From assembly GCA_009829735.1 (NCBI GenBank), contig CM020619.1, positions 3,664,590 through 3,728,589 on the forward strand: a DNA stretch of 64,000 nucleotides. The letters are read 5' to 3'. Each line of letters starts with the position of its first letter. The first letter of the stretch is position 1. The notes under the pieces are model-generated. The model made no database searches. It saw only the letters and a program-made list of their open reading frames with translations, and had not been told where the DNA came from. Shown here piece after piece: positions 1-10,142 of this stretch. Source of the stretch: Pyropia yezoensis (taxonomy: Eukaryota > Rhodophyta > Bangiophyceae > Bangiales > Bangiaceae). The position numbers and the translations under genes were made by a program.

Positions 1-1
1 G

Positions 2-559
2 GACGCGGCGCTCGCCGCGGGCTTTGCCAGCGTCAAGCTCAACGTGGTGGTCATGCGCGGGGTGAACGAGGACGAGGTGGGGGACTTTGTGGGCCTCACC
101 CGGGACCGCCCCCTGGACGTGCGGTTCATCGAGTACATGCCGTTTGGGGGCAACGCCTGGTCCGACGCCCGCTTTGTGCCCTACGCCGAGATGCTCGGCG
201 CCATTGCAGAGCGCACCGGCGCGCTGGAGCGGGTGGTGGACGACCCCCACGACACGTGCAAGCACTACCGGGTGCCGGGCCACGCCGGCCGCATTGGCTT
301 TATCAGCTCCATGACCAACCACTTTTGTGGCGGCTGCAACCGCCTCCGCCTGACCGCCGACGGGGCGCTCAAGGTGTGCCTCTTTGGGTCTGAGGAGGTG
401 AGCCTCCGCGACGTAATGCGGGGGGGGGGGACGGACGAGGAGCTGGCCGCCACCGTCCGCGCGGCGGTGCGGCGCAAGCACTACAGCCTTGGGGGGAAGA
501 AGGACCGCCACGAACTCGCCCGGTCAGACAACCGGCCTATGATCACCATTGGGGGATAA
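2..559 (+). CDS. MOCS1A: GTP 3',8-cyclase (MoaA/MOCS1A/CNX2), 3' part only
   Basis: This is the C-terminal ~185 residues of the radical-SAM enzyme that starts molybdenum-cofactor synthesis by rearranging GTP; in eukaryotes it acts in mitochondria. The frame is already open at base 2, so the 5' part, including the N-terminal radical-SAM CxxxCxxC, lies outside the window. What is visible is the second [4Fe-4S] site, C-x2-C-x13-C (FCGGCNRLRL...VC, about bases 322-382), which binds substrate GTP in this family, and the RFIEYMPFGG stretch. The protein ends in Gly-Gly directly before the stop; a terminal double glycine is characteristic and functionally required in MoaA/MOCS1A. The stop after GG shows a stand-alone MoaA-type product, as in plants (CNX2), rather than a read-through fusion to the MoaC-like MOCS1B part. 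The next gene is convergent. Confidence 0.93.
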   Translation, partial: DAALAAGFASVKLNVVVMRGVNEDEVGDFVGLTRDRPLDVRFIEYMPFGGNAWSDARFVPYAEMLGAIAERTGALERVVDDPHDTCKHYRVPGHAGRIGFISSMTNHFCGGCNRLRLTADGALKVCLFGSEEVSLRDVMRGGGTDEELAATVRAAVRRKHYSLGGKKDRHELARSDNRPMITIGG

Positions 560-1052
560 GCGCTGGCGGCGGGGGGGGGGGGGAGCGGGGGGGGGGGGGA
601 GCGGGGGGGGGGGGAGCGGGGGGGGGTTCACGGCCGACGACGGCTGCCGACCGCGTCGGGGCGCTGTGGCGATGTGGGGGACGTCGCGGCGGCGGCGGTG
701 GCGGTGGCGGCGGCAACGGCTGCAGGGGCAGCGACGGCGGCGGCGCCCACCACAGAGCCGCTGGTGGGCGTGGCGGCCGTGGGCGGGGCAGCGGGCAACT
801 CTTTCTTTATCCCTTGTCGTCCCAGGGCGGGGCGGCGGGCAACTCTTCCCAACCGCTCCTTTGCGCTCTTTCGTTCTCCTGCGTAGGTTTGCTTGTGCAA
901 CCCGGTGTCCTTTTGCTTCTTCCCCTCCCCCCCCCCCGCTCACCAGCAGTCAGTAGGGTGCTCCCCTCTCCCTTGTCATTCCTTTTCCGCCGCCACGCCG
1001 CGGCGGCTGCCGCTGCGTCCCGCCCCCCCCCCCGCCCCCGCCCAACCTCCCT
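560..1052. other. Convergent intergenic region with poly-G tracts
   Basis: The space between the 3' ends of MOCS1A (+) and the FG-GAP gene (-). It begins with three G-runs (about 572-630) and then GCG-rich triplet sequence. ORFs here are short and repetitive and I see no domain. A pyrimidine-rich stretch lies at 900-945. Confidence 0.6.
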
Positions 1053-3371
1053 TTACGTCATCACCCGCGGGCGGCCCATCGCCAGCACCCCCCCCACCCC
1101 CGACGGCGGCACCCCCACCGCCGTTGCCACGCCACCGTCACTCCACGTGACGCGCACGTCCACCGCCGAGGCGGCGCCGATGCCCACGTGCACGTGCTCA
1201 TTGACGCTCTGTGAAAAGACGGGGCCGCCGCCCCCCACCCGCCGCCACCACACCCGCCGCCGCTGCCGCCCGTCGTCGCCGTCATCGCCACCGTCGCCGC
1301 CGCCGCCGCCAGCCGCTGTAACCTGCACGACCGCGCCGAGCGCCGACGCCCGCCCCGCCGGCGAGGCGCCGACGCGCACCGCCAGGTACCCCGACCGCGC
1401 CGGCGGTGGCGACGACGGCGGCGTGTTGCGCAGCAGCCGCCACACGCCGGCGCGGGCGACCTCGTCCTGGTCTCCGTCCCCCAGCAGCACGTCCACCCAC
1501 CCGTCGGCGTCGGCGTCCAGCGCCGCCACCCCGTCGCCGGGCGCCACGTCGCCCGGGGCGCCCCCGCGGGGCGTGGTCGCCGCCGCCGCCGCGGCGGACC
1601 CGTTGCGCCCGCCGCCGCCGCCGCCGCCGCCGCTGCCGCCGTCGTCGTCGCCGTCGCCAATCAGCGGCGCGGCCACCGCCACGCGGGTGACGCGGAAGGG
1701 CCGCCCCCGCCCCGTGCCCAGCAGCAGCGTGTCGGCGGTGCGCGGGGAGGCGGTGGCGACAACGTACACGTCCTCCTCGCCGTCGTTGTTATAGTCCGCC
1801 ACCGCCACCCCACGGGCGCCGCTGGCGGTGACGGCGCCCGCCACCCCCGCCGCCGTCGACGCGTCGGTATAGCGGCCGCCGCGGGTGGCGGCGAGGAGCA
1901 CGTCGGGCCGCCCCGCCGAGCGGGTGAGGTACAGGTCGGGCGCCGCGCCGCGGTCGGCGCCGGCAGCGTCGTCGCCCCCCCCCCCCTCCCCCCCTCCGCG
2001 GTCACCCCAGTGCACCGCCGCCACCCCCGCGACGGGGGAGAGGGCGGCGGCGGCCGCGTCGGTGCCCATCACCGCGGCGGTCACGTCGGCAAACGTGCCG
2101 TTGGCGCGCGTCGCCCAGAAGCGGAGCCACGGGAAGGTGACGAGGCCAGAGGCGCCGTCGGGGAGGGTGACCACCACCGCCGCCTCGGCGGCGGCGCCCT
2201 CAAAGCCGCTCCCCCGGCGGCGTGCCCAGACGGGGCCCCCGCCGCCGCGCCCGGCCGCCGCCCCCCCCGCCGCGGCCGCCCGGCCGACGCTGCCGTCGCC
2301 GCCGCCGGCGGCGGGGGTGTAGAGCAGCTGCCGGTCCGCCCCTGGTGACCGCGCCCCCCGCCCCCGGTAGTTTATGAGCAGCAGCTCGGGGACCCCCCCC
2401 CCCGTCGGGTCGAGCAGCCGCGGCGACCGCCCGCGGGCGGCGGCGCCCTGCAGCCCCGCCCCCCCCTCCAGGTGCTCCCAGCTGCGGTCGTCGCGGGGGC
2501 GGAGCACCCACGGCGCCCGCGGGGCGTGCCCCCACCCACCCCCGCGCGCGACGACGACCGTCATGCGGCCGACGCCGCCGCCGCCGCCGCCGCCATCCCC
2601 CCCCGACAGCACCGCCGCCGTCACGCCGTGCACGTCGGCAGAGGCGGGGTGGAGGTCTGGGCCGGGCGCCAGCCGCCCGCCGGGCCCCCCCCACAGCACC
2701 CGCGTCGGGGAGCGGTGGTGGTTGAGGAGGACCGCGTCGGCCCAGCCGTCGCCGTCCAGGTCTGCCACGCACGGGCCGCCGTACTTTAACGCCCGCTCCG
2801 CCGGGATGCCCGCCTCGACCGACACGTCTGTCCAGACGGGGGAGCGGGGGGAGGCAGCGGCGGGGGGTACCAGCCCCGCCCGCCCGTCATCGGTGGACGA
2901 CGACGATGCTGCCGCCGCTCGTTTGGGGGACGGCCGCCCAGACGCCGCCGCCCCGGCGTCGCTGCCGCTGCCGCTGCCGATAGCGCCGCCGGCGGCTGCC
3001 GCCGCGTCGGCCCCCGCGCCGACGTCGGCGCCCGTCGCCGCCGCCGCCGTTGCCGCTGCGTGCCGTCGGGAGCCAAGGGTGGCCACGCCGAGGGCGGCGA
3101 GCCCCCCCGCCGCCACCACCGCCACCACCAGGGGGAACAAGATGGCGAGCAGCCGCCTCCCACGGCGGCCACCCCCGCCAGCACCTGCCGGGGGTCGCCA
3201 CCCGGGGGACCCGCCGGGGGAGGTGCTGCCGCCGCCGCCGCCGCCGGGGGAGGTGCGCCGCTCCCCGGCCGCCGCGGCGGGGAGGGGCAGGAGGGGGCTG
3301 CTGACGGCCGCGTCGCGGTCGGCGCCGGCGTCGGCGGCGCCAAGGCTGCAGAGGGGACTCATCCAGGTCAT
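1053..3371 (-). CDS. Membrane-anchored FG-GAP/VCBS protein with C-terminal ASPIC/UnbV domain (CRTAC1-like)
   Basis: A 772-residue protein read from the ATG at 3371; the frame is open further upstream but that part is proline-rich with no motif. Residues ~73-98 form one hydrophobic helix after RRGRR, which suggests a single-pass type II anchor with the bulk outside the cytosol. Calcium-binding FG-GAP/VCBS loops of the form D-x-D-x-D-G-x-x-D are visible at ~203-212 (ADLDGDGWAD), ~524 (ADYNNDGEED) and ~618 (DADADGWVD). The last ~115 residues (from GYLAVRVGA, ~660) fit an ASPIC/UnbV domain, including the late VRVTWSDG segment. Family knowledge: this layout occurs in CRTAC1 and bacterial UnbV-type beta-propeller proteins, thought to bind calcium and partners. 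The substrate is unknown. Gly/Ala/Pro-rich linkers separate the blades. It could instead be secreted if the hydrophobic helix is cleaved. Confidence 0.8.
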   Translation of the reverse strand: MTWMSPLCSLGAADAGADRDAAVSSPLLPLPAAAAGERRTSPGGGGGGSTSPGGSPGWRPPAGAGGGGRRGRRLLAILFPLVVAVVAAGGLAALGVATLGSRRHAAATAAAATGADVGAGADAAAAAGGAIGSGSGSDAGAAASGRPSPKRAAAASSSSTDDGRAGLVPPAAASPRSPVWTDVSVEAGIPAERALKYGGPCVADLDGDGWADAVLLNHHRSPTRVLWGGPGGRLAPGPDLHPASADVHGVTAAVLSGGDGGGGGGGVGRMTVVVARGGGWGHAPRAPWVLRPRDDRSWEHLEGGAGLQGAAARGRSPRLLDPTGGGVPELLLINYRGRGARSPGADRQLLYTPAAGGGDGSVGRAAAAGGAAAGRGGGGPVWARRRGSGFEGAAAEAAVVVTLPDGASGLVTFPWLRFWATRANGTFADVTAAVMGTDAAAAALSPVAGVAAVHWGDRGGGEGGGGDDAAGADRGAAPDLYLTRSAGRPDVLLAATRGGRYTDASTAAGVAGAVTASGARGVAVADYNNDGEEDVYVVATASPRTADTLLLGTGRGRPFRVTRVAVAAPLIGDGDDDGGSGGGGGGGGRNGSAAAAAATTPRGGAPGDVAPGDGVAALDADADGWVDVLLGDGDQDEVARAGVWRLLRNTPPSSPPPARSGYLAVRVGASPAGRASALGAVVQVTAAGGGGGDGGDDGDDGRQRRRVWWRRVGGGGPVFSQSVNEHVHVGIGAASAVDVRVTWSDGGVATAVGVPPSGVGGVLAMGRPRVMT

Positions 3372-4700
3372 GGTGGGGGGATGGCGGGAGTGAGGGGGGG
3401 GGGCGGGGGTGAAGGGGACACGGAGGAGGTGGGGGGGTGGCCCCGCGCCGCCGCCGGCGGCAGAGCCAGACGTCCTCAGGCAGGAGAGGGGCAACGACGG
3501 GGGGGCGCGCGTGGGTGGTGGACCTGGGTGGCCGAGCGGCGCCTGCCCACAGAGCCCGACGTCCACAGGCAATAAAAGTCAATGGGAAAGACGGGGGGGC
3601 GCGGGGGTGGCGGTCGTGGGGGAGTCAGCGACGCCTACCCACCCACTTGGCCGCCGTCGAGGCGTGGACGGGCGGTGCGGGGCGGGGGGTGGGGAGGGGA
3701 GGAGGGAGGCGGACGCGCTTGCTGCTGAGCACATCACGGGCCGCTCGGCGGTGGCCGCGCCGCCGCCCCCACGCCCTCGACCGCGGCTGCGCGCAGCGGG
3801 GCACGCTTGTACTCTACTGTAGTGTACTGTCCGCGGCGACGCCGGCGGGGGGGAGGTGCGTACCGCCGCCAGCCGACCCCCCCCCCCCCCCCACCTCTCC
3901 AGTCGCAGAGCGCAGCATAGAGAGGGGCCCGGCGGGAGAGGCGCGGACAGTGCGGGGCACCAAGTGTCGGGAGCGACCCGCTCCCCCCGTCCGCCCGCGC
4001 CGTCGATGGGTGTACATCCATACGGAATCCCCCCTTTACGGCGCTCGCGCCGGCCTCTTGCATTGCCGGTCCCCCCGTCGTGCGTCGCCGCGCCGCGGCG
4101 TCACGTCCCAGAGCAGACGGGCGGCGGCGGCAGGCAGCCAGCTGGCGGCCCCCCCCGCGGCGGGGCGCTACATACTGTTGCGGCACCCACCCACCCACTC
4201 CCGCTGTGGCCCGCTGTGTGGGGGGGGGGGGGGGGGGGGGGGGTGGGGTGCGGGTGTGTGTGGTCCCCCCCCGCGCGCCACGGGGGAATGCCGGTGGTGA
4301 CGTGGTCTCGCCCACACCCATTTGGGCTGTGTGCCCTCACGGTCGGGGGGGGAATGGGGAGGGCGGGCGGCGGCGGGGCGGGACACGCCGGCGGGACGGC
4401 AGCGGCGGCGGTGTGGCCCCATTGTAACGTGATGGGGATATATAGGATAGAGGGGGCTCTGCCGCTTGCGCATGGCTCCGTAGGGGGGATAGGCAATGGG
4501 GTGGGGGGGGGGGGGGGGGGGGGGGTGGCGGGCGGCGCCAGCCAGGTCACTTGAGCTGGTCCGACGGGGAGGGCGGCGGCGGGTCCCACGCTGGCGGCGC
4601 GGGGGGAACACGCGGCGGGGCCTCGTGCGGCTGGCGGCGGGGGGCCGGCGGGTCGGCCCCCGCCCCGCCCCCCCCCTGAATTTAGACATACGTGTGTACT
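3372..4700. other. GC-rich intergenic region with long poly-G tracts
   Basis: This stretch lies upstream of the FG-GAP gene and would include its promoter. It contains two very long G-runs (about 4214-4242 and 4502-4527), a TATATA-containing sequence at ~4438-4443, and a TACTGTA-type motif at 3808-3831. Open frames here are proline/glycine/arginine-rich in every frame, with no recognisable domain. I see no gene I can support. Confidence 0.5.
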
Positions 4701-7700
4701 AAATTACAAGCAGACCGCTACGTTTGCGTAGCCAGAGAGGGAGCGAAAACACAAAGAGTCCGCTGAATCTTGGACATGGTGACAGCGGGCCGGCGTTTTC
4801 ACCTGCTCGTGGGTTGACGACCAAGCGGCCAGCGCGTGGCTCGGTGGGGTACCCTCCCGCGCGTAGCCCCAAGGACACAATCGACGACAGGGGGCGCTTG
4901 CGTCGCCGCCCTAGCCGCTCATGCGCGCCCTTGAGGACGAGGTGGTGTGGGGGGGGGCGGGGGAAGCAGACGCCACGACGCACCCGTGCGGGCACCCTCC
5001 TCGCCCGCCGACAGCGGTCGCCGTCGCGTCTACGCGCACACGGGGGCCATGCCCCCCCAAAAGCCTTCCCACTGTTCAGATCTGCCACTTGGAGCGCGCC
5101 ATGCGCTCTCGCCTCCACCTATCGGTCGTCCCGTTTACCAGCCCACCGATGCACGCCTGGGCTCCCATCGCTCGTCACAGCCGGCGTTGAAGAGGTAACG
5201 CGGATCGCCCTTCACCCCGGTGAGCAGAGCTGCTGACTTTATTTGATTGCGGCGATGAGCGTGCGGGGGAACGTACCCTGCGGCTGCCCTTCCCCGGCGC
5301 CTGTGTCGGCACAGGCGCCTTGTGCAAGATCATCCCATCAACGTTCGCGGGGCGGCGCGATTGGTATACCCCCCGTATTCCTAATCCGCCCCCACCTGCT
5401 CATTGCAAGCCGTTGGTGAGGGAGCACTCCGCATGAGAAGGGCGGGAGGTCCATGGCGCAGTGGCGACACCAGAAAGGTGCGCAAACCGACTGGATGGTG
5501 TCGACATCGCGACCTGCGGCGGCTGCGCTACATGCACAGAGGAGAGAGGGCAACGGCCTGTGCACTCCGCAGCCCTCAATGCAGTGTCCCAGCTGCAGCT
5601 GGGTGGTTGGTCTGCCACTCTGCTTGTCCAGTATGGTTTTGACTTGTGGAGTGGGGTGCCGGCTGGGCCCCGGTGTCGACTTTCAAGCATGCGACATTAA
5701 AAATAGTTCGGAATGCCCGTTCATTTTTTGGGAAGCAGATTCACTAATGCTTCAACTTTAGTAATCTGTGTGATTCAGGAAAGGCTGTCTGTTCAGGTAC
5801 AATTCCCACCACCAGCGGCTGCGCCACTCCCTTACTGTACTGTAGTGAGTTGTCCTCGGGTGCGGTTGCACAGCCCACATCCCTGCGGCATTCTATCTCA
5901 ACGGGGCTGCTCGACCGGGTGCTTCGTTGGCATCATACCATGATGGTGGAAACGCCAGCTTTGCAGCAGCCGTCCCAGTCGCTGCAACGTAGGGCCTTTT
6001 CTAACCACAGCAGCGCCGCTCGCAGCCCTTCCTGTCGGCGGATCACCGATGATCGGTCATTGACAGCCGTCACCTGACAACGGCGGAAGTGCGGCACCAG
6101 CGCCTCTCTCTGGCAGGTTGAGGGCCTGCCAGCGTACACTCGGCGCATGTGCCTCCCGACTCGTCAACGTCCGATGCGCCCTCTACGTAGACGGTTGAGA
6201 GTGGCCCGATCGATGGGGTGCTCGGGGGCCACTGGGCCAGGGTCGAGACTATCCGCCAATCCTGTCACGCCCAATCGCCACCCGCCGTTTGCGCTCAAAG
6301 GACGACCAGTGTCAGGCTGATTCCGGCGCAAACCATACGCAGCTATATATGATTGATACAATATGGTCCTTGGTGCCTGAAACGGGTCTTTCTATGCGCT
6401 CCAGCCATTCATCCACGCTTTCTTTTTTTTTCACACTTTCAACAGGGAGCCACCACTCCCTTGTGAAGTCTGATCTGCCGCCTCGTTGATGGAGAGGTGG
6501 CACCGCCCGATTACACCTTGCCCTCCCCCTCGCCTGTGTCTATGTAGGAAAGCGTTCGCACCGTCCGCAAACCGGGCACCCTCTGTCTCGGGAGCAACTG
6601 TTGGACTCTCGTCTGCCCTCTGGCGAAGGCTGCCACCGTTGTGGTAAGACGACGTGACGTGCGCAGATGTCCCGCCCCCAACATACCCCAGCCAAAGGGG
6701 TGAGACGCCCGTAGCTGTTCTTGCACCCTATCCCAGGTGCGGCCGAGAGCCAAAGAGAAGAGGCGCACGCAGGGGGAGCCGAGATGTGTCGGGGGCTTGA
6801 TAGGCACGGCAATGGGACCCCCATACACACACTTCCACGTCGCCTCTTCGCCATCCTTCTGCGGCCCAGAAAAAGCCCATGGACGCGTGCTACGCCAGGC
6901 AATGGTCCCTACGAACAGCTCATGCGCCGCTCCTCCGCTCGCTTCGGTGTGAGGGTGCGCTACACGTGGTATCGCCGACGCTGACGCGGCCGACGCCACG
7001 CCACGCTGTAGTCGTCCGGCCCCTCGCCCCGCCGCGGCGGTCCTGGCAGTGTAGAAAGATGCCTTCCCCCCACGCAGACTCCTCTCTTCCTCGCTGGCCA
7101 GTCGGGTAGCGCGGCAGGCCGGCTCCGCTTCCCAACGAGCCACGGGCGGACGAATGAACCGTTTTGGTACATGTTTGTACTGTGCATACAGTACACTTCG
7201 TTTGGTGTGTGTACTGTACAGTACTGTACCTCGAATGCCCGAGCGGATTGGGATTGGGATCCCCAGCCCAACCCACCTCGATGGGATCCCACTGCGACGG
7301 TCACGGGTGGGCCCCCCCACCTTGGGGTGGAGAAGATGAACAGGGCCTCGCAGGAAAGCGAGGCAGAGAGCCTGGCAAGGTGGAATTCGACGGCCACCGC
7401 CCAGCCCACGCCCGTCAGGCCGGCGTCTCGCCTGCTGCTCCTGTCTGCAGCGCTGCGGAGGGGGGAGGGGACGACGGTCGTCTGCCGCGCCGTGCCCGCC
7501 ACGGCAATGCCGACCACGCGGCGATGCTTGCGCACCGGGGCTGCCTGCGTTCGCGGTTGCCTGCGACGTCATTGCGGGGCGCCGGGGGGGGGGTTGCTGG
7601 TGGAGGTGGCGGCGGCGGCTTCGAATGGGGCGCTCCCCCCCTTTGCGCCGGGTTGGCGGCTGTCCCATTGCCACGGGTGGCGACGCCTGGAATTCCCCCC

Positions 7701-8422
7701 CGTCACGATGATGGCTGCGGGCGTGACGGGCTTCGCCGGCGGCGACGGCGGGAGGGGACGTTCCAGTGCCGTTCCGCCCTTCGCCCTCGCTGACGCTCTC
7801 CTCTCCTCCCTCGCTTCCCCTCCCTCCCCCCCCCCCCCCCCCCCCCTGACCCTTGCTCTGCTGTCTCGACGGCACACGACCCTCCTCCATTCCCCCCTGC
7901 CTCCCCATCCCCCGGTGGGCCTTTTCAGATGCCACCCTGCTGGCTGGGCGGGGACGCGGAGGGCGGGGGGGTGCACGCGCTGCGTTCGTGGCAGTTTGGC
8001 GGGGAGCAGGCGCGCGTCGGCTGCCTGCGGGCTGGTTACCGGGACGGGCAGGCGTGCGGAGGGGTGTCGGCGGCGGTAGCGGCGGCGGCCACATCGACAC
8101 TAGCTGCGCGTGCAGGCGTGCTGGGGCGACGCCTCGCTACTTGAGGGCCCCCTGCCTGGCAAGGCATTGCAGACCAGCCCCAGGACCAGCAACCAGCAGC
8201 ATCAACAACAACCAGCCCGCGGCGGAGGACCTCCAGCCCAACCCCGGCCGCCCCCACGTCACCCACCTTGACGGTCGTGGTTGTTCCCTGTTATCGCATC
8301 ACCCCTCCCCTCGTGGGACCCTTCGCCCGCCCTTGCTCGCCGCCACCCTCTCGTACCTGTCTCTCTCCTCCTCCCTCTGCTCCTCATCCCCCGCCCGTGC
8401 TGTTTTCTCCCCAGCCGACACC
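4701..8422. other. Gene-poor region, nothing recognised
   Basis: Composition drops toward balanced GC at about 4700-7250, unlike neighbouring genes, and only short ORFs (under ~100 codons) overlap one another. A minus-strand frame at 6312-6503 has an ordinary amino-acid mix but matches nothing I know. TACTGTA-type motifs recur at 5833-5848 and 7171-7228. A run of ~20 C is at about 7827-7846, and the segment up to 8422 should hold the promoter and 5' leader of the downstream secreted-protein gene; it ends in a CCCCAG/CCGACACCATGG context, so a 5'-UTR intron is possible. This may be old transposon debris, but I see no diagnostic domain. Confidence 0.45.
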
Positions 8423-9583
8423 ATGGTTCACGCGCGTCTGACGCGCGGCGCGGTCGTTGCGTCTGGGTGCCTGCTGGTGTTGGCCACAGCGGGCTCAGCG
8501 TCTGCTTCCTTGTCCCGCTTCATGATGCCCCCCGCGATGCACACCATCCGCACGATTGTGGCGGAGCAGCAAGCGGCGGACGTGCGCGTATCGTCGCCGT
8601 CGGCGGGGGCTTCGGTTGTCAAGGAGGCCAGAGGTGCCGTCAAGGAGGAGGCGGCGGCGCCTTCGGGTGCTGGCGGTGCCGACGAGTTTGACCCGGAGAA
8701 GTTGATCAAGCTGGGTGACATTGACAACAATGGCGCTGCGGATTATGCGTACGTGACCAAGGCGGCGGATGGCACCCACGGGGGCTCCCTCCACCTCTTT
8801 CTCTTCGGCACGTCTGGGCAGGTCATTTCGGACCGGGCGGTAGCGCTCGGCGCGTCGGCCAGCGACCGCGACGCAGTGATTGCGTCCGTTTCCACCAAGC
8901 TGTCGTCCCTGGATGAGATGCGCCTGAGCGTCCGCCCGTCGTTGCCGACGCCGTCGGTGCGGGCGACCAACGCCGACTGCCTCTTTACCTCCACTGAGTG
9001 CGAGTGCGACCTCAAGTCGGCTATCCACGGCTCGGGCACCTGCTACTCGCACGTGGACACGACGGGTGACCGCAGCCGCTGCATCGAGCGCGACTGCTCG
9101 GCGTCGTACGTGTGCGTATGCGGGGGCAGCCAAAAGTGCTCCCGCTCGACGATCACCTCGCCCGTGTGGGTGCCCACCAACTCGTCGGGCCTCCCCGCAG
9201 GCGAGACCTACTGCGAGCGCCGCCGTGTTGCGCAGGCGCTGACCGAGGTTGTCGGCCCCATGCCGACGCCCGTGCCGACCCCCCCTCCGGCAGGCTGCAC
9301 GCTCACCGCCGACCGCTGCACGTGTGGCCTTAAGAGCGTCGTGTCGGGCAAGCTGGACGTGTGCGCTGTCCACACAGGCCTCGACGCTGATGGACGTGAC
9401 GTGTGTGGCGCGCGCGACTGCAAGGATGGCTACGTGTGCGACTGCGCGGGCAGCAGCAAGTGTGCGTTTGAGAGTGTGACCAAGGAGTTTTGGCGCATTG
9501 GTGGCGCCGCCCCGGGCGGCCGCAACTATTGCGAGCGTGCGAGCAAAACGGCTGTAGTGGCGGTGTGTTTGGAGAACTGCTAG
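8423..9583 (+). CDS. Secreted protein with FG-GAP-like loop and two homologous Cys-rich modules
   Basis: A 386-residue protein. The start at 8423 is chosen because it has an ACCATGG context and is followed by a clear signal peptide (residues 1-28, hydrophobic core VVASGCLLVLATAG); the frame upstream of it is compositionally non-coding. Residues 96-129 hold an FG-GAP-like unit with a calcium-loop pattern DIDNNGAAD (99-107). Two cysteine modules follow, at ~186-264 and ~292-370. Each has the order C-x(5-6)-C-x-C-x-LKS...C...H...C-x4-DC...YVC-x-C-x(3)-S-x-KC...YCER, and a PTPVPTPPP linker joins them. The repeat shows an internal duplication. The cysteine count implies disulfides and an extracellular or cell-wall location. 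I do not recognise the module family and assign no activity. Together with the FG-GAP gene at 1053-3371 it is the second calcium-loop protein in 10 kb. Confidence 0.8.
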   Translation: MVHARLTRGAVVASGCLLVLATAGSASASLSRFMMPPAMHTIRTIVAEQQAADVRVSSPSAGASVVKEARGAVKEEAAAPSGAGGADEFDPEKLIKLGDIDNNGAADYAYVTKAADGTHGGSLHLFLFGTSGQVISDRAVALGASASDRDAVIASVSTKLSSLDEMRLSVRPSLPTPSVRATNADCLFTSTECECDLKSAIHGSGTCYSHVDTTGDRSRCIERDCSASYVCVCGGSQKCSRSTITSPVWVPTNSSGLPAGETYCERRRVAQALTEVVGPMPTPVPTPPPAGCTLTADRCTCGLKSVVSGKLDVCAVHTGLDADGRDVCGARDCKDGYVCDCAGSSKCAFESVTKEFWRIGGAAPGGRNYCERASKTAVVAVCLENC

Positions 9584-10142
9584 GGGGGTTTTGGTGGTTC
9601 CGGTATGCGTTGGGGGTCCCGACCGCACCGTTGGCAGAGGGCGTGTGTGTATATAGCGCTGCTGGTACAACAGCTGTTTTTTTGGTCAGGCTTGTACTCT
9701 ACTGATATGATGCACCTCTCTGGTTGCGCGTTCCTCATGCTGGCTGCATGGACACTGCCAAGCACGCAGTCTGCACCATTTCGTCTGGGAACGCAACATA
9801 TCCCGCGTGGCGCAACCGTCGCTAGTGGCACAGCGCTGCCCCCGTGGGGGTGACCGTCCATTCGGGCTCCGCACCGCCCACACCAACACCCACACCCACG
9901 TCGGAAAAAACGCGATATTTGGAGAAAACAAAGAGTGGTAGGCCCACTGCATCTGATTGCTACACACAAAGGCAGCCCTCCTCTCGCAACTCGCAAAGAA
10001 GAAAGTGGAGCACAAGGCGGATGGCTCGGCGACACTACCTAAAACTACAACAGGCGCGGTTCAGCACCCAAGTCGCCTCCTCCTCCTCCACCCTCGTGAA
10101 CACGTACAGTCACTTCATATACGCTTGTCTCGCGTAGCGCCC
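9584..10142. other. Convergent intergenic region
   Basis: This lies between the 3' ends of the secreted-protein gene (+) and cysteine dioxygenase (-). It includes a TATATAG at ~9651 and the sequence CTTGTACTCTACTG at ~9691, which is shared exactly with ~3807. No ORF with recognisable features is present. Confidence 0.5.

Noticed and set aside
7853..8422. 190-codon N-terminal extension of the secreted Cys-module protein
   Set aside because: The extension is Arg/Gly-rich with a poly-Pro run from a C-tract and would bury the signal peptide. The ATG at 8423 has a good context and begins the signal peptide.
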